Shown one piece after another: positions 20,976-31,575 of a stretch of 50,422 bases of DNA (position 1 is its first letter; every line of letters begins with the position of its first letter). This stretch comes from Phaeoceros laevis (taxonomy: Eukaryota; Anthocerotophyta; Anthocerotopsida; Notothyladales): the NCBI GenBank assembly GCA_049999765.1, contig JBNGIQ010009496.1, forward strand, positions 239,354 through 289,775, written 5' to 3'. The notes beneath the pieces were generated by a model that ran no database searches, was not told where the DNA came from, and saw nothing but the letters and a program-made list of their open reading frames with translations. Made by a program: the position numbers and the translations under genes.

Positions 20976-22688
20976 ATGTCGCTCCTCGTAGGCCTGCTCC
21001 TCGCCGGCCTGGCGGGGTGCGCTCTTGCGGCTCCTATCGACGCTGATTTCTCCACCTGCAGGCCTGTGAGCTGGCCGACCTACATCCACTACGACTGCTG
21101 CACGCTGCCGGCGCTCATCCACCAGCCTCCGGTGGTCAAGGACTATCAAACATACCTCAAGCAGACGAAGTTCTCCAACGACAGGATCAGGGTGCGGCAG
21201 GCGGCGCATCTGGTGAACCACACCTACGCTGAGAAATTCAACCGCGCAATCGAGCTGATGAAGGCGCTGCCGTCGGACGATCCCCGCTCCTGGATTCAGC
21301 AGAACAATTTGCACTGCCTCTACGGCCACCCCTTCCTCCGCGACCAGAAGGGCAACAGCCAGGACTACGGGATTCACAAGAACTGGCTGCTGCTTCCCTT
21401 CCACAGATGGTGAGCTTCCGTCCATGGCAGCTGAAGGTGGATGAATTCATGTTGGTTTGGTTACGGAGGCCGATTAGGTTGCCGCTGCGGGTGCTGGTTG
21501 CCTGGTCTGGACTGATGTGGTGAAGAGGGAGCTCTTGTGTGTGTGTGCGCAGGTATCTGTTTTTCTATGAGAGGATCCTTGCCACGTTGATTGATGACCA
21601 GGACTTTGCTCTGCCTTTCTGGCAATGGGATGGCCAGTCTGCTACCGAGCCTTTCCCTAATGCCATGCCGGCTATGCTCAACGACCCGGTGAAGTATCCA
21701 GCGCTCTACGACTCCACCCGGGACCTCCACAACACCGATGGGAAGAGTATCATCAATCTCTCCTACAAGACACTCTTCCACATGGACGCAGAATCAGGTC
21801 ATTTTCCCCGAATAATGTTGCTGTTGTTGGAATAGCTGGATGATGCTTGCCGACTCTGGCTTCGCAGTCAGGAGGTGTGCCCTGGAGGGAGGCATGGTTT
21901 GTGAAATGTAGACTGAGTTGCGGAGGTGGATTGCAGAGGAGGAGAAGCGGGATATCAACAATGCGTTTATGCACCAGGTTATGGTGGAGGATTCCCGATA
22001 CGACCGGGATTTGGTCTACTCCTACCCACAGCGCCAGGGAGAGCCCACCCCGCAATCCGCAGGTTACATTGAGGCCGGGCCACACGGATCGGTGCATTTC
22101 TGGGCCGGCAACAACACCCTGGAAGACATGGGCGTAGCCTACAGCGCTGCCAGGGATCCTCTCTTTTTCGGCCACCACGCCAATCTGGATCGGCTTTGGA
22201 ATGTCTGGCGGGTGAGTTTTCACTGTCACCTGCCTGGAAGCGTGTTGTATGTTTTATGTATGTTTTTATTTATGATGCTTGCGCGTGACGAGACCACGCA
22301 GCAGCAATGAAGACGTGTTGCAGCACGTCTCCATGGCTCTTCAGTGGTGATGGTGAACTTTTGATGCTGATGCTTTTTTGCGGTGGCGTTTCTCAATCAG
22401 AGTTTGGAGAATGGTAGGACCGACTATGATGACCCCGACTGGTACAACGCCGAGTTTACCTTGTTTGACGAAATGGGGGAGCTCGTCAGGGTGAAGGTGT
22501 CGGATTGCGTGGACGACTATAAACTGGGGTTCGTCTATCAGGATGTAGAGAACCCTTGGATAGACTACGATATGAATAAGAACCCCAAAGTTAGGGACCT
22601 GGTGATGAAGGCGATCAGGAGTCAGCCTAATCAGCCCAAGGATATTAGGCAACGGCTAGGCCAGTCTGCAGACATTTCTACAGCCTGA
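20976..22688 (+). CDS. PPO: Polyphenol oxidase / tyrosinase, secretory type, lacking the C-terminal shield domain
   Basis: Four exons, 20976-21409, 21553-21797, 21937-22211 and 22401-22688, with frame-preserving GT-AG junctions, give 413 residues. A signal peptide (MSLLVGLLLAGLAGCALA) replaces the twin-arginine plastid leader of seed-plant enzymes. Copper A ligands: His113 (LHCLYGH), His134 (IHKNW) and His143 (PFHRWY). Copper B: His276 and His280 (GPHGSVHFW) and the His306-His307 pair (FFGHHANLDRLW). The DWL domain follows (DPDWYNAEFTLFDE, LGFVYQDVENPWIDYD). The protein then ends, so the C-terminal KFDV domain that shields latent plant enzymes is missing. It oxidises o-diphenols to quinones; the leader suggests vacuole or apoplast. 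It is unclear whether the short end is ancestral or a truncation. Confidence 0.92.
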
Positions 22689-23289
22689 TGGGCAGGTCCT
22701 GACAAACCAAAACACCCGTTCCTTTCGGTTAGACCAGTAGACTAGCACAGTGCAGGCTGATGGCTAGACCGGAAGTGTACCGCAGAGTGTGTGTGTGGGT
22801 TTATTGCTTGACATCCGGCCAAAACCTGATGATCCACGACCGGGTTGGGGGGCATTGTAGGTAAGGTGCTGGGTCACACCATTGGGTGCTCATGTAAACC
22901 CCGACTCGATACTCATCAATTTGATTCGTTGGTGTGATTTCTATCTTCCACTCTCCACCCGGGAGGGATACCGGGATTGCAAGGAAGAAGTGTATTAATA
23001 GTGCCAGACGTGGTACGCAAGCAGGGTGTGAATTTGACTGTTGTTAAAAGAGTTTGACAATTTATGCGATTTTTTACTAGTCACAAAAAAAGTTACAGGC
23101 AGTTTGGGATGCCTTACTGCAGAGCTATCCTGGGCACTAAACTTTTTTCAGAATAACACGTGTTGACTTGATTACCTCCTGGAAAAAAAGCATAAATGGT
23201 TTTGAATCTAAACGGCATAAGTGTGTAAGTATAGTGATTGCCAGGGTAATTGCGTACCACACACGTGAAGCTGCTGGACACCAGCGCTG

Positions 23290-23458
23290 TCGACCATTCG
23301 GGACGGTTTTTGAACAAGTTCTGAAGTGCTGATGGGAGAGCCATGGACAGCACTCGGGACGCTTTATGAACAGGTCGTGATGAAGTGGCGATGGGAGAGC
23401 CAGCGACAGTACTCGGAACACTTTTTGAACAGGTCCTGAAGTGGCGATGGGAGAGCCA
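23290..23458. repeat. Degenerate ~57-bp tandem repeat, three copies
   Basis: Copies at about 23290-23343, 23344-23402 and 23403-23458 (54, 59 and 56 bp) share ttgaacagg-tctgaagtg and end in gatgggagagcca. Unit lengths are not multiples of three, so coding is unlikely. The remaining sequence between the polyphenol oxidase stop (22688) and 23801 shows no supported gene. Confidence 0.75.
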
Positions 23459-23801
23459 GAGTTATTCCAGCATTTCTCACTGCAGCTGGGTCATCAAGTG
23501 CTGGTGCAGACTCCACACTTCGGGAAACAATCAACTGCAGACTCGTGGTTGCGAGAACCGCTTGGCCAGTCCATTTTATTACGCATGTGCAGCAGCAAAC
23601 AAGCGAGGGTAGCTTCCAAATCCAAACCACAATTGCTTTTAGTATATGCAATGGACTAAAGACTTATTAGACTATCATGATATGCTATGGGCATGCAGCG
23701 GAATAAGACCTTATGCATAATACTACCTTTATACTAGCAAAGAGTCAAGGACCAAAGTCCAAAATAGGCTGGCGCAATTGCTTTTAGGACATCACATGCT
23801 A

Positions 23802-24859
23802 TCACTTGGCTGACTTTCCTTTACCACCCTTCCCTCCCTTTCTTGCATCGAGTTTCCCTTGCAGCCGGGCTGCTGCAGCAGCTTTAGCTTCTTCTCTTTT
23901 CTTCTTCTCCTCTTCCTTCTTTACATTAGCTAGGTCCCTTTCCTTACGTATCTCCCTGTGGAACACCCATCAGAGTAATGGGGCAGAGACAAAGAACGCT
24001 TGACATGCTAAAAATCAGCAGAGACCTCCTATTCCATAAAAATGACCAGTGGTAAGACAAAAGGGATCAGGAAGTTACTCAAGTCTGGCCTTCTCGGCAA
24101 CCACGCTGTCCACGGTGGAGCCCTTATGTGGCTTAGCAGCCACCAGCTCAATCTCAAAAACAAGCGTTGCTCTGAGATTGTCAAACGTCCAATTACAGGA
24201 AGTCAGCTGTCAGACTGACTCTGCTTCAAGTCAGCTCAAATGGGATGAGGTAGCATTCATACATGACCTACCCGGGTGGAATTTCAGGAGGGGACCCTGC
24301 TTTGCCATAGGCATAATCAGATGTACAAGTTATGATTGCAATCTCCCCCACCTGTTGCCACACAGTCGGGTAAATTTAACAGTGCAAAAAAAACTGATCA
24401 TAGTCGCACAACTACAGCCCTTCTACAATAACCGAGCTGTTCAAGACACCCTATTCACATCTCACACACACCCTTACCCGATAACAGAGCTTTCAATTAC
24501 CTGCATGGTTTTCAACGCTATATCCCATGCCCTGATCACATCCCCTCTGCCCACATCAAATGAGAAAAGGGTGTTATCATCGTGGGTAGAATCGAAGACT
24601 TCGCCCGTTGTTGCCAGCTTGCCCTCATACCGCACTGCATTCGTATACCAAAGGATCAGAGGTAGCTATCTAAACCTGCGTAGGAACTGCATGACCATTC
24701 CCCGAAGCCCGAGATCTCAGCAGAGAACCATGTCATACCATCGACAGTTGGGAGATTATCGGAAGGCTTCACAGCCCCGGGTTTGGCATGGCGGACAATC
24801 TTCTTCAAAACACCACCATCTCCAGTCAGATCCACCTCTTCGCCACTAGGCTTTTCCAT
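23802..24859 (-). CDS. FKBP20-1: FKBP-type peptidyl-prolyl isomerase, FKBP20-1 orthologue
   Basis: Five minus-strand exons, 24859-24739, 24634-24501, 24351-24272, 24171-24079 and 23955-23802, all with consistent phases, give 193 residues. The order matches Arabidopsis FKBP20-1: [20 protein letters not shown], then one FKBP domain ([68 protein letters not shown]), then a charged coiled tail rich in Lys, Glu and Ala ending [15 protein letters not shown]20-1 is a plant-specific member lacking in yeast and animals; it is nuclear and has been linked to splicing-factor trafficking. An acceptor just upstream of the ATG suggests an intron in the 5' UTR. Confidence 0.92.
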
Positions 24860-25385
24860 CTCACCGTCACGGAGTTTCTGGCATGCAAGTTAGGTAGACT
24901 CAGGTGAGGAGCACGACAATTTGTTGTGAGTGAAATCTACAGAGATTCCAGCTCTAATTTGGAGGTAGACTCAAACACACTTGCTCACCCGGACAAACTT
25001 GTGGAGTGCAGATGAGAACACCCAAGAGGGCCGTCTCGTCGCTCCTCACTGTCGTGGCCCCAGTTCCAGCCAGTGGCGAGAACACTGAGACGCCAGATTA
25101 GGCCGAGCCGGAGCAACAACCGCAGCCGGAGCCACACCCGCAGCCGCAGCCGAAGGGGGATGGCGGCCGTGAGGGATGCGAAGGACAGGGTGACCGGAGG
25201 GGCTCTGCGCCATAGCCTACTGCAAACACCACACCACGCCCTCTTCACCACCTCTGCGCCTTGCCTTCTGCTCGCACCACCCCTCGCCGGCTTCTTTTAA
25301 ACCCTGCTGCAGTTGCATCACCTATTTCCTACTCCCAGCCTCCCTGGTGTTGCCGATATGCTAACCGACTTACCGTAGACCTTCT
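24860..25385. other. FKBP20-1 upstream region with a CCG-rich microrepeat
   Basis: Holds the presumed 5' UTR intron and promoter of FKBP20-1. At about 25102-25160 there is a degenerate array of agccgc/agccgg hexamers. No independent gene is supported. Confidence 0.45.
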
Positions 25386-27252
25386 CTAAAGCACACTGTC
25401 GGGCCGGCAAAAAAGGTGAAAATATTTGTGTTTAGTGCGAAAAGGGCCTAAATAAGCACCACCATCCCCACGATAAAGGCTGTACGCTTTACCACGATAA
25501 ATAAATCTCCCTCCCTCCCATGAGTTGAAATGCCCCAGCTTGATAGCGGTCTTCTGTGGTGGGATTTCCATTCTTCCTACACAAAGATGGCCCCAGGTTA
25601 ATTGCAGTCTACGTCCAAGGTGACGGTGGTCATGGAGTGTAGATTTTGGTCTCTAGATCTGTCGGTACTTGTGCATTGACAAATGCTAAAAATGCCCCAG
25701 TTTATGCTTGACGGTGGAACTAGGGGACCACCGTTACGTGAAAATTTACCTCTGCAGAGAACATTGTCCCTCAAGTCACGGAGCCGGACCACCTCTTAAG
25801 TCTCACCCAGCAAGTAGAATGCAGCAGATTGTGACTGATTATCAAGCTGTAATAATCCTACGGTGAATGAACTTGACAAACAGCAATTTGAGTTCAACCG
25901 AGTTGCTCTTGCCAGCTTTCCAAGATGCCCAGTACCGTGCACAATGACGAGCTGTCCGTCGACAGCTGCAACCGTCTTGGCTGCTTGGATAGTGGGCAAG
26001 CACACTGGTCCTGTATGCGTAGAAAGTCGTTGTGTTGGTCACCCAGAGACAACAGTCCGCCGAAAAAGGTTTGAGATGGTCACAGCCTGCTCTTTAGAAA
26101 TGAAAAACTCACAGGAAGTCTTCTGTGAGACGTCCAAAGCAAGTAGTAGTAGTAGTAGAAAGGACATGCTTAGCCGACGCCACTGAGGCAAGTAAGTAGC
26201 GAGAATGGAGGTGCTCAGCAGTGTAGGGGAACAGAATGATGAAACCAAACAGACTCACGGCCTTGCCGTCCCCTTCGCTTAAATCATTCAGAACAGTTGA
26301 GAGGAGCTCTTCACCACAGTGAACGATCTGGAAAACGGCACTCTAAGGTGGTTTGATAAAATAGCAGTACAAATCACCGTCGGTCAGCCCAATGAAGTAG
26401 ACAGAGTCATAGTGCCCCATAAGCCAGGTTGCCCTCGTGTCCTTGCCCATGTCAACCTCCACTACATTATCTTGATCATTCAAATCCAGGAAATGAAGCA
26501 CATGCGATTTGGTAAATGCAGTCTTCACAGATTACCGGATCTCCGAGCTTCCCCGCACAGTTGGAATTGATCCACCACTCTTCGACGGATGGAAAATCCA
26601 AAGGCTGCCCCCAACCCTGCTCGCGACTGAAAACCAGCACATATTTCCATTTTGCACCACAACGATCTCAGTGCCGCGCATAAAAACATACGGTCTTTGT
26701 TCCTTGCAGCCTATAGGTGGCCCGGGTCTTTGTTCCGAGGATTTCGCTGCTAAAACGGATCCCTTTTGATGAGACCTAGCAAAAGGGAATGGTGATCTTC
26801 AAGACTCTGAAGTGTTGGGAGCACAAATAGGGTTTAAGAGACCACACATCCTTCCTACGAAGCTGGCCCCATGCATGCCTCGATGGAATGAGGACGGGTG
26901 GTGAGCTAGTTGTCTCGGCCCTGAAGAAGCAATCCAGGTTGCGGGGCGCAGTGGAGACGTGCAAACGAGCAAGCAGCTCGGGTACGTGTTTTTCATGAGC
27001 GCACTTGAATGTGCAAATGCTGCTGTCCATCAGTTTCTTACTTTCGGCTGTCCTGCAGTCAAGCCACAGGAACCAGTGTGGAAAACATTTCTCGCCGATC
27101 CTCCGCAATGGTGCGACAACAGGTCGGACAAGGTACTCCAATCTCGTTTTCTCTGGGCAATGTATATCTGAAATCTTTGTTGGGTTGCATAGGTGGGGCA
27201 CTGAAGTCTTTGGGGATTGCAGAAGAGCCCAGATTATCCAGACTTCAGGCAC
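25386..27252 (-). pseudogene. Degraded gene remnants, possibly F-box/DUF295-like
   Basis: Several minus-strand frames look coding but are separated by stops: PHWFLWLDCRTAESKKLM (about 27070), RGTEIVVVQNGNMCWFS with SLWIFHPSKSGGSIPTV (about 26680-26560), VDMGKDTRATWLMGHYDSVY and FIGLTDGDLYCYF (about 26460-26350), VDGQLVIVHGTGHLGKLAR (about 25970-25915) and VRLRDLRDNVLCRGKF (about 25790-25745). Their order and style resemble plant F-box proteins of the DUF295 type, in which a beta-rich domain follows the F-box, but I see no F-box and no clean splice pattern. A decayed gene is the simplest reading; a multi-exon live gene is not excluded. Confidence 0.3.
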
Positions 27253-27479
27253 ATCACAACGGGGCGGGCCTTGCTGCTTGATTCACAGCATGGATGGATG
27301 GAGGGGAAGCTACGACCAGGTGAAGATGCCGGTACTCGTGGGGCATCCTATCAAGCTGGACTGGACTTTGGAACTCGCCAGGAGGACGGTAAAAGGTCTC
27401 AGTTCCTTCCACCACCACAACCTGGCTGCTCTGTGCTCAATCCCTCCTCTGTCTTGGTGCCGTAGATTTCTTGTGTTAA

Positions 27480-30400
27480 TTGTACGCTTCACCTTGCAGG
27501 GTGGCAGTTTCTGGAGGGGATACTTTGGTTGCTATCTTGAGCAAATATTGTGACGATGTAGAGCTCGGGAGTGCTGTTGAAGCATTAGACATCCTGGTGC
27601 AACAGGGCGGTCATTATGATAATTCCCTGTTCTATCACGTCCTGAAGAGATGCATGGCCCGAAAAGATTTGGCCCTGGGCAGGCGTGTTCATGCGCTTTC
27701 TATCAAAGGTGGGCATGAAGGAAATGCCTTTCTGGCAAACCACGTCATCTGCATGTATGCTTCTCACCAGAAGTTGGAGGATGCAATGCAGGTCTTTAAC
27801 AAGGTGACGACGCCAAACTCATACATGTGGGCCTCTATTATTCTGGCACATGCTCGGTCTGGACAGCCTGTACAGGCTATGGAGCTGTACCGAAGAATGA
27901 GAGAGTCAAACATGAATGCAGACAGCCACATGTTTGTTGCTGTGCTTAAAGCGTGTGCTACCGCAGGGGATTTGTCTTTTGGCAAGAAGGTTCATGCTGA
28001 TATATTGGGCAGTGCGGTTGACCCTGATATGTACGTTGGAAACTGCCTGGTGGACATGTATGCAAAGTGTGGGAGCTTAGGGGATGCACGGAGAGTGTTC
28101 GATAATTTGCCAAGTAAAGATGCGGTGACCTGGAATGCTATGATCACAGGCTATTCCCAACATGGGCTTGGTAGGGAGGCCCTCGATCTCTACTCTTGCA
28201 TGCAACAAGAGGGCACCATTTCTGCTGATCGTGTTACATTTGCATGCCTCCTGCAGGCATGTGCCAGCATTGGAGCTTTACCTGAGGGGAAGCACCTTCA
28301 TGCACAAATTCATGCAAGAGGACTGGAAGTTGATGTGCTTGTCGGCAATGCCTTGGTGGACATGTATGCAAAGTGCAGGAGCTTAGCAGAGGCTCGTGCA
28401 TTGTTTGACAGACTGCCTAACAGGAACGTGGTGACATGGACCACTATGATTGCAGGATATACGCAAGTAGGTCTTGGCCGAGAAGCTCTCAACCTTTATT
28501 CATGCATGCAAAAGGAGGGGATAACTCCAGCCAATCATGTTACATATGTGCGTCTCCTGCAAGCATGTGCCAGCATTGGAGATTTAGGTCACGGCAGGAA
28601 GATTCATGTTCAGATTCAGGAGCGAGGTCTGGAAGGTGATCCCATTGTTGGCACAAGTCTGGTGGATATGTATGCGAAATGTGGGAGCTTGCTGGAAGCT
28701 CAGACAATATTTGACAGGCTGGCCACCAAAAGTCTGAAGACCTGGAACGCCATGATCACAGGATATGCAAAGAGTGGGAAATTGGATGAGGCTGGCAGAA
28801 TGTTTGACAGTATGACAACCAAAGATGTGGTGACATGGAATACCATGATCGCTGGATATGCTCAGCATGGGCTCGGTCAAGAGGCCCTTGCTTTTTATGG
28901 TAGGATGCAAAAAGAGGGCATGACAGTAGCTGATCCTGTTACGTTTGTGTGCCTCTTGCAAGCCTGTGCGGATATGGGAGCTTTGCACCAGGGCAAGCAG
29001 CTTCATGCATGTATTCATGAACAAGGACTGGAAGCTGACAAGAGTGTTGGCAGCTGTTTAGTGAAGATGTATGCAAAATGTGGCAGCTTCGAGGAAGCTC
29101 GTGGGGTGTTTGATAGGTTGCCAACCAGGGACGTGGGGACGTGGAATGCCATGATTGCAGGATATGCCCAGCATGGGCTCGGCCAAGAAGCCTTTAATCT
29201 TTATGAAACGATGAAACAAGAGGGTATGATTCCCCCTGATGCGGTTACTTTTGTTCGTCTCCTGCAGGCTTGTGCCAGTTTAGGAGCTCTACATCAGGGG
29301 AAGTTGGTTCATTCGCACATTCAGGAACATGGACTGGAGGATGATGTGGTCGTTGGCAGCAGCTTGGCAAGTATGTATGCAAAATGTGGGAGCCTAGCGG
29401 ACGCCCGTGCCGTGTTTGACAGGTTGCCATCTAAAAATGTGGTAACGTGGAATGCCATGATCACAGGCTATGCTCAGCACGCGCTTGGTCATAAGGCCCT
29501 TGCTCTGTACCAAAGTATGCAGCATGAAGGCACTGCTCTTGCCAACGCCGTTACATTTATTGGCCTCCTCCAAGCCTGTGGCAGTGTTGGAGCCTTGCAT
29601 CAAGGAAAGCAGCTCCATTCACAGATCCGGGATCAAGGGCTGGAAGAAGAAGTGGGCATTGGCAGCACCTTAGTTGATATGTATGCAAAATGTGGCAGCT
29701 TAGAGGACGCTCGCAGAGTATTTGATAGGTTGCCAACCAGAGATACAGTGATATGGAATGCCATGATTGTGGGATATGCTAAGCAAGGGCTTGCTCAAGA
29801 AGCATTTGCCCTCTACGAACGGATGCAAAGGGAGGGTATGGTTCCGGCTGATGCCGTTACGTTTGTGGGCCTTCTACAGGCATGTGCAAGTAACAGAGAT
29901 TTGCATCAGGGAAACGAGATTCATGCACAGATTCAACAACAAGGACTAGAAGCTGATTTGGTTGTAGGTAGCAGCTTGGTGAACATGTATGCAAAGTGTG
30001 GGAGGCTGGCGGATGCTCAAGCAGTTTTTGATAGCATGCCTGTTAGAGATTTGGTGACCTGGAGTGCCATGATTGCAGGATATTCTCAGCACGGGCTTGG
30101 TCAAGATGCTCTTGCTCTTTATGAAAGGATGCGCCATGAGGGCATGCTTCCACACGATGCTGTTACATTTGTAAGCCTTCTCCAGGCATGTTCCAGTGTT
30201 GGAGCTTTGCATCTGGGGAAGGAACTTCATTCTCTAATAACTGAACGAGGACTTGAAGCTGATGTGGTTGCTGGCAGCAGCTTGGTGAACATGTATGCAA
30301 AGTGCGGGAGCTTAGTAGACGCACGCAAAGTATTTGACAAACTGCCCACAAAAGATGTTGTAACTTGGACTGCTCTACTTAATGGCTATGCTGAACACAG

Positions 30401-31277
30401 CAATGCGCAGATGGCAATGCGGTGTTTTGAAGAGATGCAGCAGCAGGGTGTGGAGCCCAGTGAAGCTACTTTCACTAGTCTCCTGGTGGCATGCAGTCAT
30501 GGTGGCCTTGTCAATGAGGGCCAGAGGTACTTCAACATGATGGTGAAGGATCATGGCATTGTGCCTAACGCCAAACATTACAACTGTATGGTTGATCTTC
30601 TTGGTCGATCAGGCCATTTAAATGAGGCGGAGGATGTGTTACTGAATTCCCCTCATGCAACTGACAAAGACGTTGTCGGGTGGACATCTCTTCTGACTGC
30701 CTGTAGAAGCCATGGCGATCTCGAGCGTGGGAGGCGATGCTTCGACCGCCTTATTGCTTTGGAGCCTGGCAACGCTGTTGCTTATGTCCTCCTGGGTAAT
30801 ATCTATGCACAAGCTGGCAGGTGGAAGGATGTAGATAGACTGGAAGCTTTAAGAAAATCTGGAGGTGCCAGCAAAAAGCCTGCAAATGCTTGTATCGAGG
30901 TGAAAAACAAAGTGCTCGAGTTTACAGTTGGAGAAGAGAGACCTGATCTGTCATCCAAACTGAGGAGCGTGAACCTGAGGTTGAAGCTGGAAGGAGGTCA
31001 TGTGCCACACACCGAGTTGATCTTAAAGGCAAAGTCTGAGCAGGAGAAAGAAGATGCCTTGTGTGGACATGCAGAGAAACTGGCACTGGCCTATGGTCTC
31101 TTGAATACCGCAGATGGCACAACTTTGCTGGTGACTAAGAACCTCCGGATGTGTGATGACTGCCACAGCAGCACCAAGATTATGTCACGTCTCGAGAACC
31201 GGGAAATTATAGTCAGAGATGCCCACCGTGTACACCGGTTTATGGATGGATCCTGTTCATGTGGAGATGGGCACTGA
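27480..31277 (+). CDS. Very long PLS-class PPR protein with E and DYW-like domain (organelle RNA editing factor)
   Basis: One frame of about 1,265 codons. It opens after a splice-like acceptor (ttgcag near 27500), and the first in-frame ATG (27654) already lies inside conserved sequence, so a small upstream exon with the targeting leader is probable. It holds about nine P-L-S triplets of ~101 residues (MYAKCGSLEDARRVFD and WNAMIAGYAQHGLGQEA patterns), including one extra S-type unit (GYAKSGKLDEAGRMFDSM). E motifs follow, then a deaminase-like DYW domain with CGHAEKLALAYGLL (HxE) and CDDCH (CxxCH). The end reads CSCGDGH instead of the usual CSCGDYW, and the PG box is altered (KKPANACIEV). Such proteins bind organelle transcripts base by base and edit C to U. 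Confidence 0.85.
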   Translation: MYASPCRVAVSGGDTLVAILSKYCDDVELGSAVEALDILVQQGGHYDNSLFYHVLKRCMARKDLALGRRVHALSIKGGHEGNAFLANHVICMYASHQKLEDAMQVFNKVTTPNSYMWASIILAHARSGQPVQAMELYRRMRESNMNADSHMFVAVLKACATAGDLSFGKKVHADILGSAVDPDMYVGNCLVDMYAKCGSLGDARRVFDNLPSKDAVTWNAMITGYSQHGLGREALDLYSCMQQEGTISADRVTFACLLQACASIGALPEGKHLHAQIHARGLEVDVLVGNALVDMYAKCRSLAEARALFDRLPNRNVVTWTTMIAGYTQVGLGREALNLYSCMQKEGITPANHVTYVRLLQACASIGDLGHGRKIHVQIQERGLEGDPIVGTSLVDMYAKCGSLLEAQTIFDRLATKSLKTWNAMITGYAKSGKLDEAGRMFDSMTTKDVVTWNTMIAGYAQHGLGQEALAFYGRMQKEGMTVADPVTFVCLLQACADMGALHQGKQLHACIHEQGLEADKSVGSCLVKMYAKCGSFEEARGVFDRLPTRDVGTWNAMIAGYAQHGLGQEAFNLYETMKQEGMIPPDAVTFVRLLQACASLGALHQGKLVHSHIQEHGLEDDVVVGSSLASMYAKCGSLADARAVFDRLPSKNVVTWNAMITGYAQHALGHKALALYQSMQHEGTALANAVTFIGLLQACGSVGALHQGKQLHSQIRDQGLEEEVGIGSTLVDMYAKCGSLEDARRVFDRLPTRDTVIWNAMIVGYAKQGLAQEAFALYERMQREGMVPADAVTFVGLLQACASNRDLHQGNEIHAQIQQQGLEADLVVGSSLVNMYAKCGRLADAQAVFDSMPVRDLVTWSAMIAGYSQHGLGQDALALYERMRHEGMLPHDAVTFVSLLQACSSVGALHLGKELHSLITERGLEADVVAGSSLVNMYAKCGSLVDARKVFDKLPTKDVVTWTALLNGYAEHSNAQMAMRCFEEMQQQGVEPSEATFTSLLVACSHGGLVNEGQRYFNMMVKDHGIVPNAKHYNCMVDLLGRSGHLNEAEDVLLNSPHATDKDVVGWTSLLTACRSHGDLERGRRCFDRLIALEPGNAVAYVLLGNIYAQAGRWKDVDRLEALRKSGGASKKPANACIEVKNKVLEFTVGEERPDLSSKLRSVNLRLKLEGGHVPHTELILKAKSEQEKEDALCGHAEKLALAYGLLNTADGTTLLVTKNLRMCDDCHSSTKIMSRLENREIIVRDAHRVHRFMDGSCSCGDGH

Positions 31278-31299
31278 CAGTTAATCAACCGCATCAGAT

Positions 31300-31575
31300 G
31301 CTAAGACCGGGGCTACCTCTGGCGGGAGCAGCAGCAACGGGGACAGCGGTGGCGGCCGGATGAGGGTACAGCCGGGANNNNNNNNNNNNNNNNNNNNNNN
31401 NNNNNNNNNNNNNNNNNNNNNNNNNNNNNNNNNNNNNNNNNNNNNNNNNNNNNNNNNNNNNNNNNNNNNNNNNNNNNGTACAGCCGGGAGCCAGCAAGCC
31501 CCATGCAAGGCTGCCACCCCTCCTGCGGCGTCGACGAGAGCCAAATCCAGGTTGACGAACGCCAGGTCGACTAAC
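31300..31575 (-). pseudogene. Duplicated fragment of the APS reductase leader exon
   Basis: On the minus strand, sequence on both sides of the N-gap resembles exon 1 of the APS reductase gene at 36969-37083: [15 protein letters not shown] before the gap corresponds to [15 protein letters not shown], and the IRPPPLSPLLLLPPEV side corresponds to the [16 protein letters not shown] side in another frame. Identity is also plain in DNA (ggccgccaccg, ctgctgctcccgcc, acgccgcaggag). The ATG is lost and the frame is broken. To its right, three ~15-bp gccaggt-type repeats (31545-31589) lead into the PPR fragment. Confidence 0.75.
31378..31477. other. Assembly gap, exactly 100 N
   Basis: Exactly 100 N. 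The 12 bases before it (gtacagccggga, 31366-31377) are identical to the first 12 bases after it (31478-31489), as in two contig ends that overlap but were not merged. Confidence 0.98.

Noticed and set aside
23114-23651. Minus-strand frames with repeated LALPSPL words as a repeat protein
   Set aside because: The units of 54, 59 and 56 bp change frame from copy to copy; non-coding tandem repeat is simpler.
24049-24849. Long plus-strand frame of 266 codons
   Set aside because: It is the antisense of the FKBP20-1 exons, which explain the region fully.
28000-30400. Regular ~303-bp repeat as a possible satellite or transposon array
   Set aside because: The period is the PLS triplet of a PPR protein and stays in one open frame.
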